From Alcaligenes faecalis (GTDB lineage: Bacteria; Pseudomonadota; Gammaproteobacteria; Burkholderiales; Burkholderiaceae_B), in NCBI RefSeq assembly GCF_009497775.1, contig NZ_CP031012.1, forward strand, positions 558,001 through 622,000: DNA of 64,000 nt, in the 5' to 3' direction. Each line of letters begins with the position of its first letter. The first letter of the stretch is position 1. This document shows, piece after piece, positions 1 to 10,231 of the stretch. The translations under genes and the position numbers were made by a program. The notes below the pieces were generated by a model. It searched no databases. It had not been told where the DNA came from and saw only the letters and a program-made list of their open reading frames with translations.

Positions 1-1056
1 CTGGCCAAATGGCTGAGCGAAGGCGGCCACGTTCAGCACGGCCGTAAAACGGGCAAGAAAAAAGTGCTGGTGGTCAGTGCTGACGTCTACCGTCCTGCCG
101 CTATCGAGCAGCTGAAAACCGTTGCCGCCCAGGTAGGCGTCGAGTTCCTGCCCTCCGATCCCAGCCAGAAGCCTGCCGACATTGCCCGCAATGCCCTGGA
201 CCACGCCAAGCGTCATCACTTTGATGTGCTGATTGTCGATACGGCCGGTCGCCTGGGTATTGACGAAGAAATGATGCGCGAGATTCGCGCTCTGTACGAT
301 CTGTTGAACCCCATCGAAACCCTGTTCGTGGTGGATGCCATGCAGGGTCAGGACGCGGTGAACGTCGCCAAAGCCTTTGCTGACGCCTTGCCGCTGACCG
401 GTGTGGTGCTGACCAAGCTTGACGGTGATGCTCGTGGTGGTGCCGCCTTGTCGGTGCGCCATGTCACCGGCAAACCGCTGAAGTTTGTGGGTGTGTCGGA
501 AAAACTGGATGGCCTGGAGCCATTCCACCCCGAGCGTATGGCTCAGCGCGTGTTGGGCATGGGTGACATCATCTCCCTGGTGGAACAGGCCCAGCGCAAT
601 ATCGACATTGCCGATGCGCAAAAGATTACCGACAAGATCAAGGCGGGCGACAAGTTCGACTTGAACGACTTCCGTGACCAGCTACAGCAAGTTAAAAAGC
701 TGGGCGATATGGGCTCCTTGCTGGAAAAACTGCCCGCGCAGTTCTCCCAGGCGGCGTCCCAGTTGCAAGGCGGCCAGGCAGAGCAGCAATTGCGTCGCAC
801 CGAAGGTATCTTGAACTCCATGACCCCGGCCGAGCGCGCCAAGCCTGAATTGCTCAAAGCCTCGCGCAAACGTCGTATTGCGGCAGGCTCTGGCGTGCCA
901 GTGCAAGAGGTCAACCGCTTGCTGAATCAGTTCGAGCAAATGCAAGGCATGATGAAGCAGATGAAAAAAGGCGGCATGGCCAAAATGATGCGCGGCCTGG
1001 GCGGTATGGGCGCCTTGAAAGGACTGGCTGGTAAGGGCTTCAAGGGTTTCCGTTAA
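1..1056 (+). CDS. ffh: Signal recognition particle GTPase Ffh, 5' end outside the window
   Basis: Protein part of the signal recognition particle; with 4.5S RNA it binds signal sequences on the ribosome and delivers inner-membrane proteins to FtsY. The frame is open from base 1, so the N domain and P-loop lie before the window; 351 of the usual roughly 450 residues remain. Visible are the G-domain motifs DVYRP, DTAGR (about residue 80 of the fragment) and TKLDGDARGG (about 139), and the methionine-rich M domain at the C-terminus with MKQMKKGG and a glycine-rich tail. The GTG at 64 is an internal valine codon, not the start. A bidirectional hairpin terminator follows 58 bases after the stop. 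Confidence 0.97.
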   Translation: MAKWLSEGGHVQHGRKTGKKKVLVVSADVYRPAAIEQLKTVAAQVGVEFLPSDPSQKPADIARNALDHAKRHHFDVLIVDTAGRLGIDEEMMREIRALYDLLNPIETLFVVDAMQGQDAVNVAKAFADALPLTGVVLTKLDGDARGGAALSVRHVTGKPLKFVGVSEKLDGLEPFHPERMAQRVLGMGDIISLVEQAQRNIDIADAQKITDKIKAGDKFDLNDFRDQLQQVKKLGDMGSLLEKLPAQFSQAASQLQGGQAEQQLRRTEGILNSMTPAERAKPELLKASRKRRIAAGSGVPVQEVNRLLNQFEQMQGMMKQMKKGGMAKMMRGLGGMGALKGLAGKGFKGFR

Positions 1057-1113
1057 GAAACCGCAAGAGACTAGCGGGCGCTGCTTGATCGGTGCCTGGT
1101 GGTTTCAGCCAAG

Positions 1114-1141
1114 AAAAAGCCCGCTTGAAGCGGGCTTTTTT
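1114..1141. terminator. Bidirectional intrinsic terminator between ffh and the LysM gene
   Basis: Perfect 12-bp stem (aaaaagcccgct / agcgggcttttt) with loop TGA, flanked by A-run and T-run on opposite sides. It can stop ffh on the plus strand and the convergent BON/LysM gene on the minus strand. Confidence 0.88.
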
Positions 1142-1158
1142 GCAATCTGGCAGGCTGA

Positions 1159-1602
1159 TTACAGCGCCGGAATACGCAGTACCTGACCAGGGTAAATCTT
1201 GTCAGGATGGCTGAGCATAGGCTTGTTAGCTTCAAAAATAACGGTGTATTTCGCACCGTTGGCCTTGCCGTAGTTGGTTTCAGCAATTTTCCACAGGGTG
1301 TCGCCTTTCTGTACGGTGTACATGGTGGCTTCGGCGGAAGGCTGAGCAACGCTGAGCTGGTTGTCGACTTGGGAGACACCGAGGGTATTGCCCAGTGCCA
1401 GCACAATTTTTTCGGCTTGTTCGGTGGAGGCAGCCTGGCCGCTAACCGTGACTTTGTCGCCATCAACCGCCAGATTCAGACCGTCGGCGGAAAGTTGGTG
1501 TTTGGCCAGTTCTTTCTGGAGTTCGTCTGCAGTCGCTGCTTTGGCTTCATTGGCACCAAAGAGTTTTTCGCCGACATCTTTAAGAAAACTGAATACGCCC
1601 AT
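1159..1602 (-). CDS. BON and LysM domain protein, Kbp (YgaU) family
   Basis: 147 residues, close to E. coli Kbp (149), a cytoplasmic potassium-binding protein with the same architecture. A short N-terminal segment (GVFSFLKDVGEKLFG) precedes a BON domain (about residues 25-88, with GDKVTVSGQA and the alternating hydrophobic strands of the fold) and a LysM domain (about 94-145, starting YTVQKGDTLWKIA and ending YPGQVLRIP). No signal peptide is visible, which fits a cytosolic Kbp rather than a wall-bound LysM protein. An SD-like AGGAGC lies just before the ATG. Potassium binding is inferred from the family only. Confidence 0.9.
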   Translation of the reverse strand: MGVFSFLKDVGEKLFGANEAKAATADELQKELAKHQLSADGLNLAVDGDKVTVSGQAASTEQAEKIVLALGNTLGVSQVDNQLSVAQPSAEATMYTVQKGDTLWKIAETNYGKANGAKYTVIFEANKPMLSHPDKIYPGQVLRIPAL

Positions 1603-1732
1603 CGCTTTGCTCCTGAAGTTAGGGTTCTATGGCTGCCTGCTTGATGGCAGGCGAGACGGCCCATTATGACCTCATTTCTGGCCGTGAAGCCGTACCGGAA
1701 TGTCAGCAATTGTGCATTTTAAAGGGCGAGTA

Positions 1733-1933
1733 TCAGCCGCCCCCAACGGCAACCACGATTTCTATGGTGTCGCCTTCTTTGATGGGGGTGCTGGCGTGCT
1801 GGCTTTTGGGCACGATGTCGCCGTTCAGTTCCACGGCGATGCGCTTGTTCTCGTAGCCCAGCTCGATAATCAGCGTGCCAACCGTGTCGGAATTTGCCAG
1901 AGTCTTGCTCTGGCCGTTCAGGGTAATGTTCAT
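1733..1933 (-). CDS. thiS: Sulfur carrier protein ThiS, without an adjacent thiG
   Basis: 66-residue ubiquitin-fold sulfur carrier of thiazole synthesis. It starts MNITLNGQ, has the expected central ALGY-like turn (ELGYENKRIAVELNG) and ends in VAVGGG; the C-terminal glycine pair is what is adenylated by ThiF and thiocarboxylated, so the activatable tail is intact. It lies downstream of pip and trmB on the same strand (42 bases after pip). ThiG, the usual next gene, is absent: the following gene in the same direction is the BON/LysM protein. MoaD-like carriers share the fold; size and sequence favour ThiS. Confidence 0.85.
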   Translation of the reverse strand: MNITLNGQSKTLANSDTVGTLIIELGYENKRIAVELNGDIVPKSQHASTPIKEGDTIEIVVAVGGG

Positions 1934-1975
1934 TCTTGTCTCTGGATATGGTCCGGGCAGCGCCGGACGAGTGAT

Positions 1976-3687
<1,712 letters not shown>

Positions 3688-3889
3688 GGTTGTGGCGCGG
3701 GCATCAGGAATGGCTCGCGTATCAGCTAAAAGCGGGAAAACTCTATTGTAGTGAGTCTTGCCGCCGAATTCATGTGGTGGCACGCGAAAAAGATAGGGCT
3801 GGGGCGACGCATCAAGAAAAGATCGCGCTATAATTTTCGCTTCCCCATTCGCGGGATCTTCTGCTTTAGATGCAGACCTCTCCATCAGG

Positions 3890-3963
3890 GCGGGTGTAGT
3901 TTAATGGTAAAACTGATGCTTCCCAAGCATCCGTCGTGGGTTCGATTCCCATCACCCGCTCCA
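3890..3963 (+). tRNA. tRNA-Gly, anticodon CCC
   Basis: A 74-nt cloverleaf with encoded CCA. The acceptor stem GCGGGTG pairs with CACCCGC (3953-3959), the discriminator is T3960 and CCA is 3961-3963. The anticodon stem GATGC/GCATC (3915-3919/3927-3931) holds loop TTCCCAA with anticodon CCC at 3922-3924, reading GGG. The T arm has GGTTCGATTCC. Confidence 0.96.
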
Positions 3964-4095
3964 GTTCTGCTTTGCTTCCAGCTCCCCATTTTTCTGCAAC
4001 AATTTCTCAAGTCAGGCTTTGTAGCCCCTGGGATTCGGATGTACAGGTCTGCAACAGCACTGTATTTCTATTTCTTAGACGCTGGTAGCTGCTGA

Positions 4096-4266
4096 TCCTT
4101 CAAGCGAAACTTGATACATGGAGCACCATACTTCAGGTTAACGGTGGGGGAAGCAGAAGCAATCTGGGCGGAGCTTGTTCAGGCTGTCAGTCGTTGGCGC
4201 AGCGTCGCCAAAGGGTTAGGCATGCAAAGTACGGACCTGGTGGATTTTGAGCCGGCATTTGCTTAA
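4096..4266 (+). pseudogene. Probable remnant of a HipA-type kinase: C-terminal 56 codons only
   Basis: The reading frame SFKRNLIHGAPYFRLTVGEA...SRWRSVAKGLGM...FEPAFA runs from just after a TGA at 4093-4095 to a TAA at 4264-4266. It resembles the C-terminal helices of HipA-family serine/threonine kinases, which often end in a W-x-x-x-A-x-x-x-G motif followed by a short helix with AF. There is no start codon with a ribosome site, and no kinase core or hipB lies upstream. It begins about 130 bases after a tRNA gene, a common place for integrated DNA. The family link is from memory of the motif and is only moderately sure. Confidence 0.5.
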
Positions 4267-4293
4267 CTTCGTTCCCATGGCACTATACCCAGC

Positions 4294-5331
4294 ATGCAAG
4301 AAGATCTTTTCGGCGATGCCATTCCTCAGCCTCCCGCTTCAAAGCCCGCCGCTCCCTCCCGACGCAAAATCACCAAAGTCAGCCTTGCTGCTTCCGCGCT
4401 GGAGCTAAGCGATCTGGCGGCTCAGCTTCCAGAGACCTTGCGCTTCGGTGTCTCCACCTGGTCCTACCCTGGTTGGGAAGGCTTGATCTGGGATGGTGAA
4501 TACGAGTCGAACATCTTGTCCAAGCACGGTCTGGAGGCTTATCACCAGCATCCTTTGATGCGTACGGTCTGTGTCGATCGCACTTTCTGGCGTCCTTTGA
4601 CGGTCACGCAGTATTCCGCCTACGCCGCGCAGGTGGATGAGGACTTCCGTTTCGTCGTGAAATGCCCGTCCATGATTACGGACGCCCAGGTTCGTGACGA
4701 GCAAGGCAAGGTGCGCAAATCAAATCCGGACTTCCTGGATATTCGTCTGGCGGTAGAGCAGTTTGTGCAGCCTGCGGTCGAGGGTTTGCGTGACAAGCTG
4801 GGCGTGCTGGTCTTCCAGTTAAGTCCGCTGTCCTGGGGCTGGTTGAATCGTCCGGCAGAATTGTTCGACAAGTTGGGGCAGATGCTGGCGGCAGCGCGTG
4901 AGGCTTTGCCACAGGGGTCACAAGTGGTGCTTGCGGTAGAGGTGCGTGATCCGGAGCTGTTGACTCAAGATCTTGTCGATACGCTCAAGGCCAATGGCGC
5001 GACGTTTTGTCTGGGTTTGCACGGCAAGATGCCGCCGATTGAGGAGCAGTTGCCTGTATTGCGCGCCTTGTGGCCGGGACCCTTGGTGTGTCGCTGGAAC
5101 TTGAATCGGGAGTTTGGTGCTTACGGCTATGCCGATGCTCAGAAAAAGCACACCCCGTTCGATGCCATTGTCAGCGAGGATTTGCATACCCGCACTGTGC
5201 TGGCGCGCACGATTCGTGGGATTACGGGGGCAGGGCAGGCGGCTTATGTGACGATCAGCAATGATGCGGAAGGCTGTGCGCCGCTCTCCATCCAGCGTTT
5301 GGCGCAGCTGATTGCGGCGCAAGAAAAGTAG
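4294..5331 (+). CDS. DUF72 (YecE-like) family protein
   Basis: 345 residues. After a low-complexity proline/serine N-terminus (residues 1-45) comes a DUF72 TIM-barrel: FGVSTWSYPGWEG near 50, an Arg/Asn-rich strand PLVCRWNLN near 265 and FDAIVSEDLHTR near 290. DUF72 proteins are widespread and their reaction is not established. The region between the hipA-like remnant and this gene is only 27 bases; no strong ribosome site precedes the ATG. A GC-rich inverted repeat (5334-5383, 11-bp arms) follows the stop. Confidence 0.88.
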   Translation: MQEDLFGDAIPQPPASKPAAPSRRKITKVSLAASALELSDLAAQLPETLRFGVSTWSYPGWEGLIWDGEYESNILSKHGLEAYHQHPLMRTVCVDRTFWRPLTVTQYSAYAAQVDEDFRFVVKCPSMITDAQVRDEQGKVRKSNPDFLDIRLAVEQFVQPAVEGLRDKLGVLVFQLSPLSWGWLNRPAELFDKLGQMLAAAREALPQGSQVVLAVEVRDPELLTQDLVDTLKANGATFCLGLHGKMPPIEEQLPVLRALWPGPLVCRWNLNREFGAYGYADAQKKHTPFDAIVSEDLHTRTVLARTIRGITGAGQAAYVTISNDAEGCAPLSIQRLAQLIAAQEK

Positions 5332-5333
5332 CA

Positions 5334-5383
5334 GCAGGCCTTGTGAACTGATCTCCAGAAGTTGGGTAGATTACAAGGCCTGC
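5334..5383. repeat. Inverted repeat after the DUF72 gene
   Basis: Perfect 11-bp arms GCAGGCCTTGT (5334-5344) and ACAAGGCCTGC (5373-5383) around a 28-base loop. It has no T-run, so an intrinsic terminator is not supported; it may still be an RNA end structure between the convergent DUF72 and cysteine hydrolase genes. Confidence 0.45.
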
Positions 5384-5432
5384 TTGAGTGCGGAGCCTTA
5401 AGGTATACGGGCTTTGACCGTGTTCATGCCCC

Positions 5433-6065
5433 TTACCTGGTTTTCTGAATCAGCTCATCCGTCGTCATGACATGCGCTGTGGACACCGCCAACACCCCCA
5501 GGGTGACGCGGTGCACTTCTTCAGCCGGGATCGCCCCAAAGCCCGTATCCGGGTAGTTGTAGGTGCCGGTCGCATCAGAGATAAAAGCCACTTTGTAGCC
5601 ATGGAACATGGCGTCGCGGGCTGTAGCGTGGCAGCAGTTCTCGGTGGTTACACCAGTGATTACCACCGTGTCGATCTTGCGGGTACGCAGGATGATGTCC
5701 AGGTCGGTGCCAAAGAACGCGCTGTACCGATGCTTCTTGATAACGACCTCGTCCCCCTGTGGAGCCACTTCGGGGTAGATATCAATGCCAGTCGTCTCAT
5801 CGACCAGTCCCACCTGGTTTTGGATCGGAGGGTAAATTTCCCCGAACAGGCCCATATCGCAGCCGTTGCGGCGGTGGGCGTGGGCGGTGAAGATCACTTC
5901 CATGCCGGTTTTACGGGCATGGCCCAGCAGTTTTTGCAGGCGGGGCATCAGTTCCATGCCCATGGGCGTTTCCAGCGGGGCGCCGGGTGCGATGAAGTCG
6001 TTTTGCATGTCGATCACAATGACCGCCGTGCTGCCGGGATTGATTTGATCAATCTGAATAGCCAT
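5433..6065 (-). CDS. Cysteine hydrolase of the isochorismatase-like superfamily
   Basis: 210 residues from the ATG at 6065, chosen because AAGGAGA lies 6 bases upstream; an in-frame ATG at 6089 has no such site. The alpha/beta fold has the catalytic set of the superfamily: D19 (VIDMQNDF), K111 in the KKHRYSAF strand, and C144 in GVTTENCCHATARDA. Members hydrolyse isochorismate, nicotinamide, N-carbamoylsarcosine or ureidoacrylate; the substrate cannot be read from the sequence. It is transcribed away from the AraC-family gene at 6351, which is the likely regulator. Confidence 0.88.
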   Translation of the reverse strand: MAIQIDQINPGSTAVIVIDMQNDFIAPGAPLETPMGMELMPRLQKLLGHARKTGMEVIFTAHAHRRNGCDMGLFGEIYPPIQNQVGLVDETTGIDIYPEVAPQGDEVVIKKHRYSAFFGTDLDIILRTRKIDTVVITGVTTENCCHATARDAMFHGYKVAFISDATGTYNYPDTGFGAIPAEEVHRVTLGVLAVSTAHVMTTDELIQKTR

Positions 6066-6350
6066 CTCATTCTCCTTTGGTCTGCTCAAGGCCGGGCGGC
6101 TGTGTATTTGGTATTGCCGCTGCCGGTGTCATAGACGCTTTTAGAGTAGAAGGATGGGGCGGATCTGGCTTGGCTGTCCGTGCCATTTTTACGGTTTTTT
6201 TGACTGTGTCTGCCATCTTTGGGGGCGCACCGGCAGGGTGCTGGGACTTGGTGTTTTCAGGGCTTGTCTGTGCTTGGGGAATGGACGTAATCTTGTTGAA
6301 AAACGATTAATCCATCGGTGCAGATAGCGCCGATTATGGAGACTGAACCT

Positions 6351-7298
6351 ATGACAGCGATCATAGCGGTCAAGCCCGGAGACAGCTTTGAACACTGGCA
6401 CGAGGTCACTTGTAGACAGTTTTCACACACCGAGTGCAGCCAGATTGCCCGACCCCAGTTTCAGGCGCGGGTCACCCTCAATAGCGTTGGTGGTTTGGGC
6501 CTGAGCAGCATCTGGTCTGCCACCCCTCAGGGGGAGGCCATACGCGTCAATAGACGGCAGGCCGATATTCGTAAGGATCAGCGCGACTGCTTCATGTTGT
6601 GGCTCATGCTGGATGGCCATATTCAGCTGAGCCAGGACGGACGCTATGTCCGCCTGGGAACGGGGGATCTGGTCCTTCAGGATCAGTCGCGGCCTTTTGA
6701 TCTGGAGCTGGGGCCCTTGGCCCATGCGGCCATGGTCATGATTCCGCGCCCCTTGCTGGCAACGCGTCTGCCCTTCGTAGGGAATCTGGCTGCGCGTCGT
6801 ATTGCTGCCAACTCGCGTCTGGGTCCGATGGCGGGGGCTTTGGTCAAGCAACTGCTTGGTATGGGTGAAACGGCAGAGAACGGCATGGATCAGCGTGTGA
6901 CGGCTTCGGTGCTGGACATCTTTTCTGCGGTATTCGAGTCCGAAGCCTCCACGCTTTCTCTGGCCAGTCGTCAGGAGCGGCGTCTGGAACAGGTCCAGGC
7001 TTATATACGGGCGCACCTGCATGAGGACGCGCTGGATGTGGAGCAAATTGCCCGTGCTTCGTCCATGGCGACTCGCACTCTATATCGGCTTTTTGCACAA
7101 GAAGCGACAACCCCCATGCAATGGCTGTGGGAGCAGCGTTTGATCCAGAGCTACCGCTTGTTGGAGGAGGGAAAGCACAAGCGGGTGACCGAGGTGGCCA
7201 TGGCTTGTGGCTTCAAGGATCTCTCCCATTTCAGCCGTCTGTTTCAGGCACGATTTGCGCAATCCCCCTCGACGCTAGGATATGTGGTCAGGTCTTGA
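6351..7298 (+). CDS. AraC-family transcriptional regulator with FeaR-like N-terminal domain
   Basis: 315 residues from the ATG at 6351, which has TGGAGA 8 bases upstream; an in-frame GTG at 6318 and ATG at 6336 are less well placed. The N-terminal half (FEHWHEVTCRQFSHTECS...) resembles the AraC-binding-like domain of FeaR-type activators. The C-terminal hundred residues hold the two helix-turn-helix motifs (DVEQIARASSMATRTLYRLF and VTEVAMACGFKDLSHFSRLF). It is divergent from the cysteine hydrolase, so control of that gene is the simplest guess. The inducer is unknown. Confidence 0.87.
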   Translation: MTAIIAVKPGDSFEHWHEVTCRQFSHTECSQIARPQFQARVTLNSVGGLGLSSIWSATPQGEAIRVNRRQADIRKDQRDCFMLWLMLDGHIQLSQDGRYVRLGTGDLVLQDQSRPFDLELGPLAHAAMVMIPRPLLATRLPFVGNLAARRIAANSRLGPMAGALVKQLLGMGETAENGMDQRVTASVLDIFSAVFESEASTLSLASRQERRLEQVQAYIRAHLHEDALDVEQIARASSMATRTLYRLFAQEATTPMQWLWEQRLIQSYRLLEEGKHKRVTEVAMACGFKDLSHFSRLFQARFAQSPSTLGYVVRS

Positions 7299-7465
7299 AC
7301 TTTGCATGTTCAAGCGGTTTTATATCCAGGCTGGTTGTTGTGGGGGACCAATGCGTGCGGGTACCAGCTACAAATCTTGTTTTTATGGTCAGAGCCTATA
7401 GGCCCAGATAGACCAGCCCATCCAATCGGAACGCTTGCTGGCTGACTTACTCGTTTTTCAAAAAT

Positions 7466-7527
7466 GTAAAGTTAACTTTACTTATTGACAAGCGTTTTTG
7501 ACTTCTATAAAGTCAGGTTTACTTTAC
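7466..7527. promoter_or_regulatory. Promoter of the membrane protein/XRE pair with two operator-like palindromes
   Basis: A perfect 16-bp palindrome GTAAAGTTAACTTTAC occupies 7466-7481. It is followed by TTGACA (7485-7490) and TATAAA (7506-7511, spacer 15). A second, looser copy of the same motif, TAAAGT (7508-7513) and ACTTTA (7521-7526) with a 7-base gap, overlaps the -10 box. This arrangement suits autoregulation by the small XRE protein encoded second in the operon. The binding protein is inferred. Confidence 0.7.
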
Positions 7528-7543
7528 ATTCAAGTGTTCAAAC

Positions 7544-7954
7544 ATGCATAGCAACAGCAATTCCACTTCTGCGCCATCAGCTGGTCGCAGCTATCTGATT
7601 CGTACTTTGCTCTTTATGGGCGTGTATATCCTGGTCAATGCCTTGACCATTGTGGGGCTGTTCGACAGCCTGCTGGGTCGACCTGTTGGTTGGCTGATTG
7701 CCATTGCCGTCGCCCTGCCGGTTGCCGGGCAAGTCTGGGCTACCTTGCGCTTGATGGCGCAAAGCGATGAGTTCGTGCGGGTGATTGTGGCCAAGTGCTT
7801 TGTGCTGGCCGCCGGTGCAACTCTGACCTTGTGGACAGCCTGGGGTTTTGGGGAAACCTACGCCGCTGCGCCCCATATTCCTGCCTGGCTGATTTACCCC
7901 TTCTTTTGGGCTGTGTTCGCCCTGGTTTCACCCTTTGTCCGGACTAGCGATTAA
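7544..7954 (+). CDS. Small four-helix membrane protein of unknown function
   Basis: 136 residues with about four hydrophobic segments (roughly 17-38, 44-64, 79-100 and 108-128) and a polar serine-rich N-terminus. I do not recognise a named family. The stop abuts the ATG of the XRE regulator with no gap, so the two are one transcript. Membrane proteins paired with a tiny XRE regulator are a recurring, poorly understood bacterial arrangement. No catalytic motif is visible. Confidence 0.75.
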   Translation: MHSNSNSTSAPSAGRSYLIRTLLFMGVYILVNALTIVGLFDSLLGRPVGWLIAIAVALPVAGQVWATLRLMAQSDEFVRVIVAKCFVLAAGATLTLWTAWGFGETYAAAPHIPAWLIYPFFWAVFALVSPFVRTSD

Positions 7955-8158
7955 ATGAAAAACCGATTGCGTGTATTGCGGGCTGAGGCGAACTGGACGC
8001 AGGCAGATTTGGCAGAGCGTTTGGGCGTGTCCCGGCAGGCGGTGAATGCGCTGGAAACGGGCAAACATGCGCCATCCCTGGATCTGGCATTCAAGATCAG
8101 TGCCTTGTTCGAGCAGGCTGTAGAAGAGGTTTTCGAGAACCCATATCGGGAACCCTGA
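7955..8158 (+). CDS. Small XRE-family transcriptional regulator
   Basis: 67 residues, almost all one helix-turn-helix domain: LRAEANWTQADLAERLGVSRQAVNALETGKHAPSLDLAFKI, with the usual short C-terminal extension FEQAVEEVFENPY seen in the minimal YgzD/YozG-like regulators. It starts directly after the TAA of the membrane protein gene. The tandem palindromes at 7466-7526 are the obvious binding sites. Likely an autorepressor; the signal is unknown. Confidence 0.9.
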   Translation: MKNRLRVLRAEANWTQADLAERLGVSRQAVNALETGKHAPSLDLAFKISALFEQAVEEVFENPYREP

Positions 8159-8193
8159 GCCTGAACGGGGATTGCACCCTGGATGGCACGGCG

Positions 8194-8224
8194 GCTTGTT
8201 GATGCCTGCTGGACATCAACAAGC
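8194..8224. repeat. Hairpin after the XRE gene
   Basis: Perfect 11-bp stem GCTTGTTGATG/CATCAACAAGC with a 9-base loop, between the convergent XRE and SDR genes. There is no T-run on either side, so it is a possible RNA 3'-end structure rather than a classical terminator. Confidence 0.45.
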
Positions 8225-8295
8225 GGGTGTCGAAAAAAAGCCAGTGTTCAAGCCTGAAGTAATGATCTTGCAGGCTCAGACACTGACTTGCTTTC

Positions 8296-9069
8296 TTACT
8301 TGGTGGTGTAACCACCGTTGATCAGAATGGTCTGGCCGGTAATCCACCAGCCATCGCTGACCAGATGACGGATAAAGGGCACCACATCTTCAATGTCTGT
8401 CAGCCCGGTCCTGGAGTAGGGCGACAGGGCGGCAGCCGTCTTGTGATAGGCCACGGCGTCCTCGCCTTCGGCTGGATAGAAGAAGGGCGTATCCATAGGG
8501 CCAGGACCTACTGCCGTCACGGAAATACCGCGTGCGCCATACTCTTTGGCAGCGGCGCGGGTGTAGTGTTCTACCGGCGCTTTGGTGCCCGCATACGCGG
8601 CGTAAAACGGGGTGAATGCACCCAGTAAGGATGTGACCAGGGTGCAGACTTTGCCATTGTCTTGCACATGCTTGCCGGCTTCTTTCAGGAAGAAAAAAGC
8701 GGTTTTGGAGTTGATGTCGCTCATCTCCTCGTACTCGGCTTCGCTGACTTCGGTCAGTGATTTTTTCAGTACCTTGCCGACCGTGTTGATGGCGATATCG
8801 GGGCGGCCAATTGCGGCGACGGTATCCTTGAACAGTTTTTCCATGGCGCTGGCCGAACGCAAGTCGGCCTGGAAGGCGACGGCTTGTGCGCCAGCGGCCT
8901 GGATGGCTTTGACGGTGGCTTCAGCATCCGCTTTGGAGCTGTCGCTGTTGTAGTGAATGGCAATGGCGCGCGCCCCTTGTTCTGCCAGGTCGCGGGCGAT
9001 CAGGCCACCCAGATTCTTTGCCCCGCCTGCAATCAGAACGGTTTTACCTTTGATGCTGTGCTTTGCCAT
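8296..9069 (-). CDS. Short-chain dehydrogenase/reductase (SDR)
   Basis: 257-residue classical SDR. The nucleotide-binding motif is GGAKNLGG (15-22), the NAG-like motif is N95-TVG, and the catalytic residues are S147 and Y159/K163 (YAGTK). A serine-containing loop HYNSDSS after beta-2 suggests NADP preference. AAGGAG lies 7 bases before the ATG. The gene is divergent from a LysR regulator (9260), an arrangement that usually means the LysR controls the SDR. Substrate unknown. Confidence 0.93.
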   Translation of the reverse strand: MAKHSIKGKTVLIAGGAKNLGGLIARDLAEQGARAIAIHYNSDSSKADAEATVKAIQAAGAQAVAFQADLRSASAMEKLFKDTVAAIGRPDIAINTVGKVLKKSLTEVSEAEYEEMSDINSKTAFFFLKEAGKHVQDNGKVCTLVTSLLGAFTPFYAAYAGTKAPVEHYTRAAAKEYGARGISVTAVGPGPMDTPFFYPAEGEDAVAYHKTAAALSPYSRTGLTDIEDVVPFIRHLVSDGWWITGQTILINGGYTTK

Positions 9070-9259
9070 GATGACTCCTTGCTAGTGTGGGCTGCGGGCT
9101 GCAAGCCGTTTCGTTTTTCCATGATATAAGTCGCTGAAATTGTTTAAATCATCTAGTTCTGACATCATTTGTCTGAAAAAACGAACAATAATCATCGCTG
9201 CTTGAACAGACGGGGGCTGGCGATTCGCCCTGCGTTTTGCTGCTTATCTGGAGAAAGCC

Positions 9260-10162
9260 ATGGACCGCATTGACCTGTTTCGCATCTTTACGCGGGTCGT
9301 GGAGTGCGCCAATTTCACCCGTGCAGCGGATACCTTGGGTATGCCGCGCTCTTCAGTGTCGGCGGCCATTCAGGAATTGGAGGGGCGAGTGGGTGCGCGC
9401 TTGCTGAATCGCACCACGCGCAAAGTGACGGTCACTCAAGATGGGGCAGCGTTTTACGAGCGTTGCCTGCGCGTGATTGCCGATGTGCAGGACACCGAGA
9501 ACCTGTTTCGCCAGGCCAGTGTGGGGCCCAGCGGCACGATCAAGGTGGATGTGCCGGGGCGGGTAGGTCGCCTGATTGTGGCGCCTGCATTGCCCGAGTT
9601 TCTGGAGCGCTATCCGCATGTCCATGTGCATCTGGGCGTGACGGACCGCGAGGTGAATTTGATCGAAGAGCAGGTGGATTGTGTGCTGCGGGTGGGGCCC
9701 TTAAGTGATTCGGGCCTGATCGCCAGGAAAATGGGCAGCTTGCCCTTGATTAATGTGGCCAGCCCCGCTTATCTTGCCCGTTATGGCATGCCCCAGACAC
9801 CTGCGGACCTGGAAAATCATCAAGTGGTGCGTTATGCCTCGCCCACCAGTGAACGTGTGGCTCCTTGGGAATGGATGGAGCAGGACAAGCGTCAGGTGCT
9901 GGATCTGCCAGGCCGTGTGACGGTGAATAATGCCGAGGCCTATATCGCCTGTTGTTTGTCTGGTTTGGGGCTGATTCAGATTCCTGCCTACGATGTGCAG
10001 GCGCATTTGCAGGCAGGCGAATTGGTGGAAGTGCTGCCGGATCACCGCGCCGCCCCTATGCCCATGTCCTTGCTGTATTTGCACCGCCAACACTTGTCGC
10101 GCCGCTTTCAGGTGTTCGCGGATTGGCTGGAAACCTTGCTGCGGCATTCCGCCTTGGAATGA
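9260..10162 (+). CDS. LysR-family transcriptional regulator
   Basis: 300 residues with an N-terminal winged helix-turn-helix (FTRAADTLGMPRSSVSAAIQELEGRVGARLLNRTTRKV, residues about 16-53) and a periplasmic-binding-protein-like effector domain. The sequence resembles the group of LysR proteins that control adjacent SDR or oxidoreductase genes. GGAGA sits 7 bases before the ATG. The 190-base intergenic region with the SDR contains an AT-rich segment with inverted ATGAT/ATCAT half-sites. Confidence 0.93.
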   Translation: MDRIDLFRIFTRVVECANFTRAADTLGMPRSSVSAAIQELEGRVGARLLNRTTRKVTVTQDGAAFYERCLRVIADVQDTENLFRQASVGPSGTIKVDVPGRVGRLIVAPALPEFLERYPHVHVHLGVTDREVNLIEEQVDCVLRVGPLSDSGLIARKMGSLPLINVASPAYLARYGMPQTPADLENHQVVRYASPTSERVAPWEWMEQDKRQVLDLPGRVTVNNAEAYIACCLSGLGLIQIPAYDVQAHLQAGELVEVLPDHRAAPMPMSLLYLHRQHLSRRFQVFADWLETLLRHSALE

Positions 10163-10231
10163 GGCGAGTCTCGAACGTTTTTTATTGGGGCCGCTCCAAG
10201 CAGCACCGGAGCAAATCAAAACGGGGTAGCG

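Noticed and set aside
3964..4293. Complete hipBA toxin-antitoxin locus
   Set aside because: Only a C-terminal fragment of a HipA-like frame is present, preceded by a stop and without antitoxin gene.
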